Source: Salticus scenicus (lineage: Eukaryota > Arthropoda > Arachnida > Araneae > Salticidae). From it: 64,000 nucleotides of DNA. The stretch lies in the NCBI GenBank assembly GCA_963930645.1, contig CAWVNO010002536.1, positions 2,501 to 66,500 of the forward strand, in the 5' to 3' direction. Positions 48,469 to 60,790 of this stretch are shown in pieces (position 1 is the stretch's first letter; the number at the start of each line of letters is the position of its first letter). The notes beneath the pieces were generated by a model that was given only the letters and a program-made list of their open reading frames with translations, did no database searches and was not told the origin of the DNA. The position numbers and the translations under genes were made by a program.

Positions 48469-48990
48469 CCACCAGGGGGCACATCATGTTGTGTACAAAC
48501 CACCAATTGCCTTGAATTTCCAAGACCTTTCAAATAAGGTGTCACATGATGTTATCAACTGCAAAATCTTTTAGTTGCACTTTCCACCGCCAGGGTGCAC
48601 AATCTGTTCGTATGAACATCACCAACGGTCAGAAAATATCAAGACCTTTAAAATAAGGTGTAACATGATAGGGTCTACTATGAAATCATTTAGTTCCACT
48701 GTTCACCACCAGGGAGCATACTATATTGTATATAAACATCCCCAATCAACATGAAATTTCAAGACCTTTGTCACCAATCTGCTTCAATTTCCAAGACCTT
48801 TCAAATAAGGTGTCACAGGGTGGTGTCAAGTACAAAATCATTTAGTTGCACTTTCCACCGCCAGAGGGCACAGTGTGTTCTCTATGAACATCACCAACAG
48901 TCAGGAAATACCAAGACCTTTAAAATAAGGTGTAACATGACAGGGTCTACTACAAAATCACCTAGTTCCATTTTTCACCACCAGGAGGCA
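48469..48990 (+). promoter_or_regulatory. Cluster of five CTCF-core-like motifs
   Basis: Matches to the CTCF core consensus (CCASYAGRKGGC) occur at about 48469 (CCACCAGGGGGCA), 48587, 48705, 48857 (CCGCCAGAGGGCA) and 48977 (CCACCAGGAGGCA), one per repeat unit. Three more lie at 50288, 50407 and 50528. Binding is not shown; the motif match is by eye. Confidence 0.35.
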
Positions 48991-49435
48991 CACTATATTG
49001 TATTCAAACATATCCAATATACATGAAATTTCAAGAGCTTTAAAATGAAGTGCTACAAGTGTGGGTCTAGACCGGATTTTCCTCGCAAACTAATCCCATC
49101 CCCGGGAAATTGATATTTTTGTATTCGAGTCTAGTCCCCCCTATGTACAATTTCTTCACTGTGATGTAATTTGGAACTGAGTTAACTCACAAACATGCTT
49201 TTAACCTCTGCCCCCCCCCAGGGGTGACCATTCGACTTTTTATATTTTTCTCTTTTAATGATACATCTACAGACCAAGACCTTTTTTTAGACTCCTCAAC
49301 CAAATTTTTACACCTAGCCGTTCTCTCAATTTAGTGGATACAGATAAAACACGTTACAAATTAATATATAGATAATTGAAATTTCATTTAGAAAGATTGG
49401 AGTGTAAGGCTGATTTTTTATACAAACTATGTGAA

Positions 49436-49545
49436 AAATACCAGAGCCGGGAATCAAGCCCGGGTTATGTGCTTCCAGTGAGCTACCCAGGCTGATAACC
49501 AGCTCAGCATTTCTCACATAATATCCATTGGCAAGGTCACCGAGT
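49436..49545 (-). repeat. tRNA-like SINE head
   Basis: The minus strand reads CTGGGTAGCTCACTGGAAGC (box A like TAGCTCACTGG) and CCCGGGCTTGATTCCCGG (box B like, two mismatches to GGTTCGANTCC). It sits between the two duplicated blocks. It lacks a complete acceptor stem, so a working tRNA gene is unlikely. Confidence 0.45.
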
Positions 49546-51789
49546 CTGCAAACACAGATATAACAAGTGAGAATATTTTTCGTAGCACAACTCCATTAGA
49601 CCACAAATTTTCCAATTAGAAATTACTAGCTGGAACCCATCAAATTCGAAAGTTATTTTATTGACTGTAATGTTTCAAACATTGTTGCATCATTATTTAA
49701 ATGTATTTCAAGTTAAAACATCTAAGTTACGACATTTCACTTACAAAAAGAAATTCGGAAAAATTCTTATAAATAGAAATGCACCTTAAATATGTATGAT
49801 TTCATATCTTTAACTCGATTTTGTTCAAATTTCTGTTTTTAAATGAAAGCATCACGAAAAAATAATCAGCTGTAACAAAAAAATTACCTCAAAGCAAACA
49901 ATACTCTGCCTTGTGACCCAGGTGCCTGCGGCAGTGCACACACGGGCCGCTACTAACATCAAAAATTAACCTGGAACTGAACTAAACCACCCGGCGTTGA
50001 CCAGGCGCATGATATTAACCTTAAATTTCTATGATTTCATATCTTTAACTCGATTTTGTTTGAATTTCTATCTTTAAATGAAAGCATTGCGAAAAAAATA
50101 ATCATCTGTAACAAAAAAAATTACCTCAAACCGAACAGAACTTGGGACCATGGTGCCTGCGGCAGCGTATATGCAGGCCGTTAATAACATGAAAAAATTC
50201 TCAAAAATTAACCTTGAACTGAACGAACCTTTGACTCATGTTTCCGCTACCAGTGGCTGCAAAATGCTACGCAAAATTCACTTTCTTCCACCAGGGGGCG
50301 TAGTATGTTGTATACGAACATCACCAGTTACCTTAAATTTCCAAGACCTTTCGAATAAGGTGTCACATGGTGGTATCAACTGCAAAATCCTTTAGTTGAG
50401 CTTTCCACCGCCAGAGGGCACAGTGTGTTCTGTACGAACATCACCAATGGTCAGGAAATACTAAAACCTTTAAAATAAGGTGTAACATATTGGGGTCTAC
50501 TACAAAACCACCCAGTTCCATTTTTCACCACCAGGGGGCACACTATATTGTATACAAACATCGCCAATCTACCCGAAATTTCAAGTACTTTAAAATGTGG
50601 GGCTACATGTGTGTCTAAAAGGAATTTCCCTCTTAAACTAATCCCCCCCCCCCAAATCTACTTTTCCTCTTTAAAATCGAAAATTCCAAAATCACAGAAA
50701 TTGATTTTATAGAATTCGAGTCTAGTCCCCCCATGTACAACTTCTTCACCGTGAAGTAATTTGGAGCTGAGTTAAGCTCGCAAACATGTTTTTATCTCCT
50801 TCCCCCCAGGGTGGAGAACCATTCGACTTTTTTTATTTTTCTCTTTTAATGACACATCTACAGACCAAGATCTTTTTTTAGACACCTCAGCCAAATTTTT
50901 ACACCAAGCTGTTCTCTCGATTTAGTTGATACAGACAAAACACGTGTCAAATTAATATATAGATATTCAATAATACATCAACCATGAAATTTCATTTACA
51001 AATATTGTAGTGGAAGACTGATTTTTTTTTTTTTTTTTTATACCAACTACGTGAAAAAACAACCTTACACTCCAATCTTTCTAAATGAAGTTTCTAATTT
51101 TACAGTAAATTCAGAAAACTTTCTACGAATTATTTTCACACATTTATCTTAATTTATAGAAAACTGGCCCTTCAGAGAGGTGGCCTTTTAAAAAAGGTTT
51201 GTCCTATGGCACAATTTGCCAGTGTTCTAAAAATTACTACCAAATCAATATCTGACTTGCACTCGACTATAAAAATGTAATCTGACAAATAAAACACAGA
51301 GTTAAGTTATAATGAAACTGTTCATTCTTATCCAGCAAACATTAAATAAAACCTAAGAAAAAGTACTAAATACTGTGTCTATATTTATCGAACAGGTCAA
51401 AAGGTTTCATCTTTCTAACGAGTTAATATTTTAGATGTTTGCCAGATAACTTAGTTGGTATAGGGGATTAGAATCTGTGAATAATTCTGATTTAGAATCA
51501 ATTAATAAAATAACTGATTTAAATAAATGTGTGATGAGTAAGAAAGAAATTAAAAATTGTTAAATATTTTTTTATTTAAAATTTTGTAGTAAGGAAGAAA
51601 AAAAAAAGCGAGGGGTGATGTGTTATTTTCTTCACTGGCAACAAAACAAAAAAAAAAAGTTTTAAAACGATAATTACAATTTTTTAGCCATCTGTAAATG
51701 TAATATGGTTAAAAAGAAAAAGAAAATTAATACTGCATTTTTATTTACATAAAGAAAAGAAAAATGTATTTCATGCGAATGCTACGGTA

Positions 51790-52410
51790 AACTCAAATAT
51801 TGAATGAGAAGATCCCTTTGCGGAACAAGTTGCACAGCAAACTTACTCCAAATATTTGAACTGTAAGTTCACTTTCCAACGTTGGTTTAAATCAGCCTAG
51901 TATTTCAAAAGTTATCATTATGGCATATTTTCAAGTGACTGCAACTTGAAAACAAAATAGCAGAGCAAGTTGTCCAGTGAACTTATCATCAAAATATTTA
52001 TATAAGTTCACTACCCAACTTTGGCTTGAATTGATTGATTAATTCAGTATTTCAATAGTTACTGTAATAATAAATTTTCAATTAGCCCTAATTAATTTAA
52101 GGTATCCGTTTTTTTTTTTTTTTTTTTTTTTTTTTGTAAGAAAAGAGCAGATAAATTTCATTAATAAATTTGGTTGAGACACTTATATGGCCTATGTATA
52201 TATCAAAATTCAAGCAAATCCAACCTTAAATACACTTTTCACAATGTGGATTTGTAATTTTCAAGTGAACTCTTGAAAATAAAATAGCACAGCAGCAACC
52301 ATCGTTAATGAACTCATCCTAGATATTTGTAAGATAAGTTCGCTGTCCAATTTTGGTTAGATTTGGAGTATTATTTTGGAAGTTACTGTGATGACAAAAT
52401 TTCTATTATA
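51790..52410 (+). repeat. Three diverged tandem units
   Basis: Units at about 51820, 51940 and 52260 share CAACTTGAAAACAAAATAGC, AGTTCACT(T/A)(T/C)CCAAC..TTGG and AGTTA(T/C)..T(A/G)AT. The last two are separated by an insertion with a T run (52110-52135). It is non-coding. Confidence 0.5.
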
Positions 52411-52429
52411 TATAGATTAAAAAAAAAAA

Positions 52430-53640
52430 AAAAAAGTTATTGTAATTTCTAAAGAAATCAACCTAAAACTGATTTACGTACATGGGTGCTGGCAGAGAAG
52501 GAAATCTAAATATATTTAATACTATTTATTTAATGTTTTGCAAAAAAAAAAAAAAGAAAAAATCAAGTTTTTTTTCCCTTAGCTTAATTCAGGATAATTT
52601 TTTAAATATAAAGTTTTTAAATTATAATATTTAATATAAATAAAGCTTAAAGCTTTTAAATTTTCTTTTAGGATCTTTCGGTAGATTTTACCAATTGCCC
52701 ACTGCATAGCTCTGCTAGACTAATATGTAATGTCGCAGTGTAAAGGAAAAGAAAAGAAAAACAGCACTCGCTGTTGATTTCATTCTGCCATCATCTATGT
52801 TTACATAAATCTTTAAATAATATAGATAATTTTTGGATATAATATGAACTAAAATGGACATGTCTATATTATGTTCACATGTTTATTTATTTTGGCTTAA
52901 ACGCTTAAACACACTTATTACATAAAAATACATTTCAATATAATATCTACAAGATCTGGTGAAAAATCTAAATCTAGCTGTAATATGGACATATCATATT
53001 ATGTACTTTGACCTAATCTACATGAATTCGTGTTGACTGGGTTCTTTCTTTAATAATAATGTTCTATATACTTTTTAAAAACCAACTTCAAACTAAGAAA
53101 TAACTTTTTGAAACACTAATCAGTAGAATAATAGTTGTAGTGATTATATAATTATATATATATATTAGATAACAGATGTATAAAGACTAAATTAGATTAA
53201 ATTTTTCAAAAACTGCTTTTTGATGTTAGAAAATGAAAGATTACAAGGAAATATTTTTTAATATTTTGCTTTTAAACAACTTCAAAATTACTTTTTGACA
53301 CTTTGTTTATATTGAAAAAATTAGACTAACGACTCTATTTCCCATTTTGTGTAGGACTTTTACAAAATACATAAATAAAAGAGAAAATATTTTATAAATA
53401 AAACACTCTTAAATGAACTTTTTATTAAGAAAATAGGAAAAGTACTATATGTGTAAGTTTAACTAGGATGTTAATATATAGTTTTATTTTATATTTTTTT
53501 CTCTACTTATACATCAGACAAAAGACACTTTTTACTGAAAAATGAAATTAAAATGAAATGTAATCAATCACTTCATTCGTATTTAAAAATTGGTAAACAT
53601 ATCATAATTTTTCTTTTTTTTTTTTCAAATATTTGTAAAT
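52430..53640. other. AT-rich intergenic, no gene seen
   Basis: Only homopolymer runs and a short (TA)n near 53155 were noted. Confidence 0.5.
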
Positions 53641-53754
53641 ATAAACATTATTGCACACGGCACACCGGACACACCTACATATCAGCCAATCAGTGAAGCC
53701 AATCGTTAAAATAATCGAATTGCCAGTTACCGGAAATCACAAATTTGCGATCGA

Positions 53755-53877
53755 AGGGTTGCCATTTGTGATAGTCACAAATGTTACAATAGTATCATAA
53801 TTTGTGAGCCGATCGCAAATTCCAGGATTTGTGATCTACGATTACGATAGCTGCGACTGTTACAATAGTATGCCTCC
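53755..53877 (-). repeat. Terminus of the GGGAGGCATACT repeat family, opposite orientation
   Basis: The minus strand begins GGGAGGCATACTATTGTAAC, then GTCGCAGCTATCGTAATCG and GATCACAAATC. The outer side is flanked by TTAA. Inner sequence ACAAATTTGCGATCG...CGATCGCAAATT forms a further imperfect hairpin. Confidence 0.6.
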
Positions 53878-53904
53878 CTTAATTGTTCATTTTAATGAAA
53901 GTTT

Positions 53905-54075
53905 TGGGCCTTCCGTGGCCGAGTGCTCATGTCACCACAGTGCCAATCACCTTCGAGGGTAGGAGAGCGTGTTCGGTTTCCATGCTGGCCCTGGGTGTTT
54001 TTCCAATTCTTCGTATCGTATTTGGCAAGTAGCATAAGAGTATCCAATATCGGTTAATATATGAAATGCAAACAT
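53905..54075 (+). repeat. tRNA-derived SINE, second family
   Basis: The head GGCCTTCCGTGGCCGAGTGC carries box A (TGGCCGAGTGC, 53916-53926). Box B-like GTGTTCGGTTTCC lies at 53969-53981. The body ends in AT-rich sequence. The layout fits a pol III SINE; it differs in sequence from the 39-kb SINE. Confidence 0.6.
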
Positions 54076-54219
54076 TCAAAAGAGAAACAGTTTGAAAAGA
54101 ATTCACGACTTTGTTATTCATATAAGGCTCTAAAATGATGCTATAAAAAAAAAAGAATACAGTGTATATCTTTAATAAATTAAAACAAACATAGGAGGGC
54201 TATAACGATAACCTCAACT

Positions 54220-55480
54220 GCAATACATAGCTGGATTCTCACTGAATTTTACAGCGTGTGCGCGTCACCCACTTTGATGGAATGTACGCAGCGGATAGTT
54301 CAAAGAAAGATCCAAATATGCATTGCAACTGACGAATAGAAATTTAAACATCGAAATAAATGTCCTTCTGATTTCTGAGATCGCTTCGGCATATTACTGG
54401 ATAGGAATCTGCGAACAAACAGATGCACATTCATTTTTTTTGTTTTTAACATTCATATTTATAAGGTGTCTTTCTGTACTAAATCGGTGAAAATCTACAA
54501 CTTGGCAGTTTACTTTTTCTTCCACCTCGCACAGTTTTCGAGATAGAAATGCAAACTCCGCTTTTTCCACTAGTTGGCGCAGTAAACTGTCACATCTCGT
54601 AGATCATGGCCACTTTATTATGCAAATATACTACTTTTATTTGTGTAGCAGCCGCCGTTCAGCAGTTAATAGAAAGAAAACGGACTTTTGAGAGCACCCT
54701 GTAATTTGTTTAGAGCTTAATGAAATTATAATAGCAGCTATTTCAGGCCAAAATATTTACATTAAATTAAACGTATTAAACTCGCAGCATCTCTTACGAA
54801 GTTAAAAGCTGACAAACAACAAAAACGACTACTATAAAAACATATGTTTTGCATTGATAGTCCCAATCTTTTGTGAATTTAGTTTAAAACGACTATGCGC
54901 AATCGATGTGATCGCTTATAGTGACCTAACTTTGAACTGCATAACATACATGTCACCCATTACAAAGTGTGCAACGTAATTCATGTGCGCACAGTACAGG
55001 AAATTGCGAGCAAACAATTGCACGTTTTAAGCATTTTATTTCTAGCATTAATGTCTACAAATTATCTTTTCATACTGAATGGATTATGCTTTACAACTTT
55101 GTAATTCACCCTTTTCCCATATCTTGAAACGTTTCCGAGATAGAAACGTTAACTCCACTGTTTTCCACCAAGTGGCGCAATATGCAGTTGCATCTCTTAG
55201 TACATGGCAACTTGACTATATGTACGTACTTTTACGACTATAGCTGCAGCCGTTCAGCAGTTAAAAGAGTTGGGATTGACTTTTTTGGGCAGCTTGTATT
55301 TTCTTTAGATCAAAAAGATATTACAATGGGACTTCTTCAGACCAAGACCTTTACATTAAAATAAAAAGGATCAAAGTCGGACTTTCCGTTCAAAAGTTAT
55401 GAGCTAACAAACAAACAAAAACAACAAAATAACATACGGTTTGAATTGAGAACCTACTCTTTTTTTGAAATCGGTTAAAA
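54220..55480 (-). repeat. Inverted relative of the 22.2-24.0 kb tandem array
   Basis: The minus strand shares AACCGATTTCAAAAAAAGAG, GTAGGTTCTCAATTCAAACC, TAGCTCATAACTTTTGAACG, CAGTCCCAACTCTTTTAACT-like sequence and TTGCGCCACTTGGTGGAAAA. Two units plus a decayed third are discernible. Short open frames in it are not genes. Confidence 0.65.
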
Positions 55481-56150
55481 ATGAGCAATAACAGAGCGTG
55501 GAATTACTGGATATTTTCCAAATTTCAAAGGGTCAGTCAAGTTGGCATTCCTCCAACATTTTGGACGCGTCCTCACTGCTGGGTTTAGGATATGTGGCTG
55601 CACTGTATTAATAGTTATAACAGTAGCATTTAGGTATCTTTACGTTTATGTGTTTACTTCCTAAACTCAGGGGCCGCTAAAGACAATGGTCGTGATTAGT
55701 CAGCTTTTATTCATTTTTTCCCACTAACGATAGCAAAATATAAGTCTTTCTTGTACTTTCACACTACTTCTTTATCATTAAATATTTAATACTTAAAAAA
55801 AGTAATGAATACTGCAATTATTTGTAGCTGAAACGGCAATGGGAAAACGAAAAATAAACTTATATGTATTGCATTAAGATTTGTATATTGGTTAATTTAT
55901 TTTTATTTTTTTTCTAAAAAAAAAAAAAAAAAGAAAAGAAAAAAAGAAATCAAGTAGTTTATGAATAATATTAAACAATAAATATATAAAAATTATTTCT
56001 CATTTCATTAATCTATTAAATTTAATGATAAAATTAAATATTAAAAAATATATACATTAACAAAAGCATTTAAAATTTTACGGCTTTGATTCGAAATATT
56101 AGGAATAAAAGTGATTTTTCTTAATTAAATATTATATATATATATATATA
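55481..56150. other. AT-rich intergenic, no gene seen
   Basis: An A-rich low-complexity tract at 55914-55950 and a (TA)n tract at 56134-56152 are present. No coding sequence was recognised. Confidence 0.5.
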
Positions 56151-56154
56151 TACA

Positions 56155-57326
56155 CAGAGTGATTAGAAAAAAAAACTACCCCGATATATGAGACCATAGC
56201 TACCACACCGTTCGAGAAACTGAATAAAAATTTGGTGGAAGGTATTTTGAGATATGCGCTCAAGAATTATATAAAAAACAACAGTTAAACTCTAACAGTT
56301 ACGGTTACAGTGACAAAATTTCGAAAATTTCAAATGGCAACACCTACTTCTTTATTGAAATGGAATCTCCATAGCAAAAAATCATAAATTGCGATGGAAC
56401 GGTACCTCTAGCATGAAAATCACCAGCGCTAGTCATACTAAGAACAAAAGAGAAAACAGCTGTGATGTGCCTACCAGAGTACGACTTACATTTTGTTAAT
56501 GACGTCACATATCACGCTGAGTCCTCGGCTCTCTCTAAAGTCTACTGATTTTGCTTCGAAACGAGAAGAATAGGTCACGGTATCCTTAATTTCATGTAGT
56601 TCTAGTGAATAAGGGTTTTAATTTCGTTGTTAGTTGTAAGACACCGTCATGAGTGACGTCATCACACTAAGTGAAAAATAAGGCATTGCGAAATGCGTGA
56701 TGTCTATGTTGCTTTCTTGCTCTGTAAACAATATGCCGCTTACTGGGAAACATCGTTATCATCATCAATATCGGTTTTGATTGCCCTTTTACAATGCCTT
56801 GTTTTTCACGTACTGTAATGACGTCATCATGACCGCGTCTAACGATTAACAATGAAATTAAAGCCTTTATTCAGTAGCCTTACACGAAATTAAGGATACC
56901 TTGGTCTCTTTTTTTTCGTTTCGAAACATAATCTGTAGACATTAGTCTGAACTGTCTGAACCAAAGACTGAGTGTGAAGTATGAAGTCATTAAAAAAATG
57001 AATGTGGTGCTCTGGTAGGCACGTAACAGTCTTTTTTTTTCTTTTTTTGTTAGCCTGCTAGCGCTGCCGATTTTCGTGCTAGAGGTACCGTTTCAACGCT
57101 ATTTATGGTTTTTTGCTATGGAGATTACATTTCAATAAAAAAAGTAGGTGTTGTCATTTGAAATTTTCTCATTGTAACCGTAACTGTTAGAGTTTAACTG
57201 TTGTTTTTTATATAATTCTTGAGCGCATACTTCAAAACACTTTCCACCAAATTTTTATTCAGTTTCTCGGAACGGTATGGTAGCTATGGTCTCATATATC
57301 GGGGTAGTTTTTTTCTAATCACCCTG
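56155..57326. mobile_element. 1.17-kb giant palindromic element
   Basis: The left end reads CAGAGTGATTAGAAAAAAAA and the right end, reversed, CAGGGTGATTAGAAAAAAAC. Arms of about 540 bp mirror one another throughout, with landmarks ACTACCCCGATATATGAGAC, TCTAACAGTTACGGTTAC, GCTAGAGGTACC, GAAATTAAGGATACC and ATGACGTCAT. The spacer is about 100 bp (about 56690-56790). TA-rich flanks fit mariner-like insertion but the target duplication is uncertain. No transposase frame is present. Confidence 0.82.
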
Positions 57327-57489
57327 TATATACTAATGAAAGAGTTGTTAATTGAATGTAATATCATTCTAGCAAACAATTTACAATGGTAAAATCATTT
57401 AAGTAAAAAACAAAATGAAACAAACAAAAATTATGTCACAAAGTTTTCATTTTTATTAACTAGCAAAAAGCATAAATAATGCTTTTAGG

Positions 57490-58235
57490 TGAACTACACA
57501 TTTTTATATGTAACTGATTCAGTAAGTTTACGAAAACTTTTTTTCTCTAATGTAAATATGCTTAATTACTATATAATAATTATTCTAGTCAACTGTTTAC
57601 AAAAACGTTATTTAAATAAGTTTATGTTGTACAAAAATAAATTTTTATGTACATCTCAAATTCATTATACAGCTAAATATCCAATACAGAAAACTTCACA
57701 ACGTACAGTCTTAATTCTTATTAAATTGACAGTTTTAAATTCACGCAGTACAAATGCAAATTACTTATTGAAATTGTTTTTAATGTCGACTGTTGCCGAT
57801 ATTCGTCGGAGAGAAGTATCACGCTAAATGTCTGAAAATGACATTTTCGGCTCTAGTGACTACATTTAAATATATATATTCTTATGCAAAACTATTCAGT
57901 TAGTACATAAAAATTATTTTAGACACCGTTATTTAAAAATATTATTTAAATAAATTTATGTAACAAATGAAATTTTTACATAGAACTCAAATTCATTATA
58001 ATTAAATTGTCAATAAATAAAACTTTACGACTTACAGTGTTAACTCTCATCAAATTAGCTTTTTAAAATGAAAATCGAAAAAAAGTAAAACAAGTGTGTC
58101 GCGGCCATTAAAATAAATAAATAAAAATCATAATTTTCTATACCAATTCACACAGTACAAATACAAATTATTTATTAAAATTATTTTTAATGATGAATGT
58201 AGGCAATTTTAAGAGAAGTATCATACTAAATGTCG
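57490..58235 (+). repeat. Two-unit tandem duplication, about 400-bp period
   Basis: The units share TCAAATTCATTATA, ACTT(C/T)AC(A/G)AC..ACAGT, AGTACAAAT(G/A)CAAATTA and GAGAAGTATCA(C/T)(G/A)CTAAATGTC (57811 and about 58212). The 112-codon open frame at 57489-57827 is AT-driven and falls within unit one. Confidence 0.6.
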
Positions 58236-58239
58236 GGAA

Positions 58240-58796
58240 AAGTCCAGTAATATGGCAACGTCTTTTACGATTTATCAGGGCTGCCGGATTCACGGAGTAA
58301 TATTAATAGGAGTTGAAGGTCCAATGGGAGAAATCTACGAAACTGTGATGTAAATTTTTGGTAAATATTGAGGGCGCCACTTGTCATTACTCCTTATCTC
58401 GGCGCGGATATAATGTTGTTTTCAATAGAATTTTGCCGGAGTAAATTTTAAATTTTAAGCAATTTAACTTATCAGAAAATAAGCTATACAGATTTAAAAA
58501 TAAAATAAAAACTTGCTCAACAAAGAATTATCCTAAGCTTGATGTTGGTAAAAGGAAAAATCAAATCGCTAGAAACTGATTTACTATATTTTTTTATACG
58601 TCAAATATACTAATAATGAAAAATTACAATACTGCCATAAGATATCCATAATAATCTACATTTTCAAAGGACACAATACAAACGATCTCCATTCTCCTTC
58701 CTCCCAATAGTCTGTTTTAGCTAGCTTCGGCTCACAAGGATGTCATTTTTTTAAAAGTTCTCTTTCAAAGTAAAATTAGTATAAAATGGCTCTTAG

Positions 58797-58830
<34 letters not shown>

Positions 58831-59088
58831 ATGTTGCTTAGAATACTCTATTTAATGAAATTTGCTTTCAATCGAAATTTTTTCAGCTTGATATTATTTT
58901 TAAAAAAATTATTAAAACGAGACATTTCTCCATTGAATAACATTGCAGAAGCTGGAGAGAAGGAATTATTGTACGCTGGCGTTATCTGTAAACATTATAA
59001 AACGACATCACAAAATTTCAGCGTTACCTTCTTCTCCTGTCTTTATTACTTCGTGGCCGGATTTCAGTGAGGCAAAACAATAATCTGG

Positions 59089-59119
<31 letters not shown>

Positions 59120-60790
59120 GGGGGGGGGGGGGGAACTGGGGTTATCTACAGGAGGAATATTTGGTTTTTATAAACTTACAAAATTCAGTAAACATAATGA
59201 GACCCAGAAATAATTTTGCATACACAAAACTAAAAAAAATTCTGAAATGTCTTCTTCGCTTATAGATTCGCACAAAAAAGTTCTGGTTTAGGAGCTATTG
59301 TTAAAAATTGATTAAAATGCATTTATTTATATGTGTGTATATATATATATTGTTCGTGTGTGTTTATCAGGTAAATGATAAATTTAAGTACATGGTGGTT
59401 ATAAAAGTTAATTCTGAAGACAAATATACTATGCATTGTTCTAAGAACAACAAAATTAAAGTAAAATCGTGTCACACATATAAATTATTAAAAAAAAATC
59501 CAACACAAAAGTCAACATTTCCTAATAATATGCAAAATAAAACCATAATATGTAGAGCTCAACTTTAATGTATAAAATTAATAAGAGCAAAATAAAGGCA
59601 GCTCAAACTCTGCAATGTCTATAAAATCTTGTCCAGCTCCATAAATGTATTGCGACTCTCATATTATAATGTTAATTGAAATTTTATATCTGGTTTGATA
59701 AAAGAATGAAAAAAAAAAAAAAATCATACATAATTTTCCATTAGACAAAAATATATATATATAAACAAATATATTTTTTTTTCTGTTTTTAACAGTGTGA
59801 TGGCATTAAGAATATGTTTGAAAAAATAACCTTTCTTCCATCCCAATGTACCTGAATACCTCAATTTGAGAATGAAAAGAACTTTAAACTCTACGATTAT
59901 CATAATCCAATTTAACACATTTGTAATATTACAATATAACTTGTTTGAGTTTTAAATATATTAGCATTTTTCCTTTAACTGCATACCAGAAGCTGCAATA
60001 CATTCAGAATATTTAGTGTAACACTATTGAAAATCTACAAACAATATTTACAACATTTCCTGTAGAAAATACACAATAGGTAACTTTCATTACCCCCCAC
60101 CTTCTTTTTTTCCTCAATGTTCTGTTTTGTTACCTTATGTATATATTTATATATATATGTTGTTTAGTGAAGTAATATTTTAATATATTAAATGATATCA
60201 CAAACATAATTAATTAACTTGGTTATTTCTCATTAAATTTTCGATAATTTCACACTGAAAATATCTTTATTAACCCTTAAATTGATGATTTAAAAAAAAA
60301 TTAAATTAAAAATGTATTTCGGATTTCATTTCTTAAATAAATAATAGAAAATATACCTTTAAAATCATATATTATTTTAAGCATGATTTATGTTAGGGAA
60401 AAAAATATATATAGATATGTATATATATATTACCAATCGGGAACATCGGCTATTATTAGAAAATAATTTTTCATTGTTAAAATTTTAAATATTAACAGCT
60501 AACGTTTATTTGCTTTTTTTTTAATCTTCTGTTCAAAAGAACATTATACAACGGTAACATACATAAAGTTAAATATTGAAAAGAAACCAACAGCAAGTGT
60601 GCGATTCATTTCCTCGAGAAATGAAGGGAAAGATATAAAATTTAAAACCTATGACATTAAGGTTAAATCACGGAGTGTAAATAAATAAAAATTCAAAGTT
60701 TCCAAATTTGAATTAGCAATAAAAGTGAAAATCATTTAAAATTAAATAAGTGGGTGATCAGTTAAACGTGCAAAATTAAGAATTGTTTAC
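58240..60790. other. AT-rich intergenic, no gene seen
   Basis: An A run lies at 58799-58829 and a T/G tract at 59091-59133. Open frames here are homopolymer-rich and unlike any family I know. Confidence 0.5.

Larger units (their letters stand above)
47935..51100 (+). repeat. Duplicated 1.5-1.6 kb block with internal about 120-bp units
   Basis: 47935-49430 and 49690-51060 are two versions of one block. They share AAATGTATTTCAAGTTAAAA, TTAACTC(T/G)ATTTTGTT, GGTGCCTGCGGCAG-type sequence, AAAATTAACCTTGAAC and GAGTCTAGTCCCCCC. Inside each, units of about 118-122 bp repeat CCACC(A/G)CCAG(G/A)GGGCAC, GAACATCACCAA, CAAGACCTTT(A/C)AAATAAGGTGT and AAAATC(A/T)(T/C)(T/C)TAGTT. There are five units in the first block and three in the second. 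Open frames in it are by-products. Confidence 0.8.

Noticed and set aside
48469..50540. CRISPR array
   Set aside because: Evenly spaced repeats, but units of about 120 bp are diverged throughout with no repeat/spacer contrast, and the DNA is animal.
57489..57827. 112-codon plus ORF
   Set aside because: AT-driven open frame in a tandem duplication; the second unit does not keep it open.
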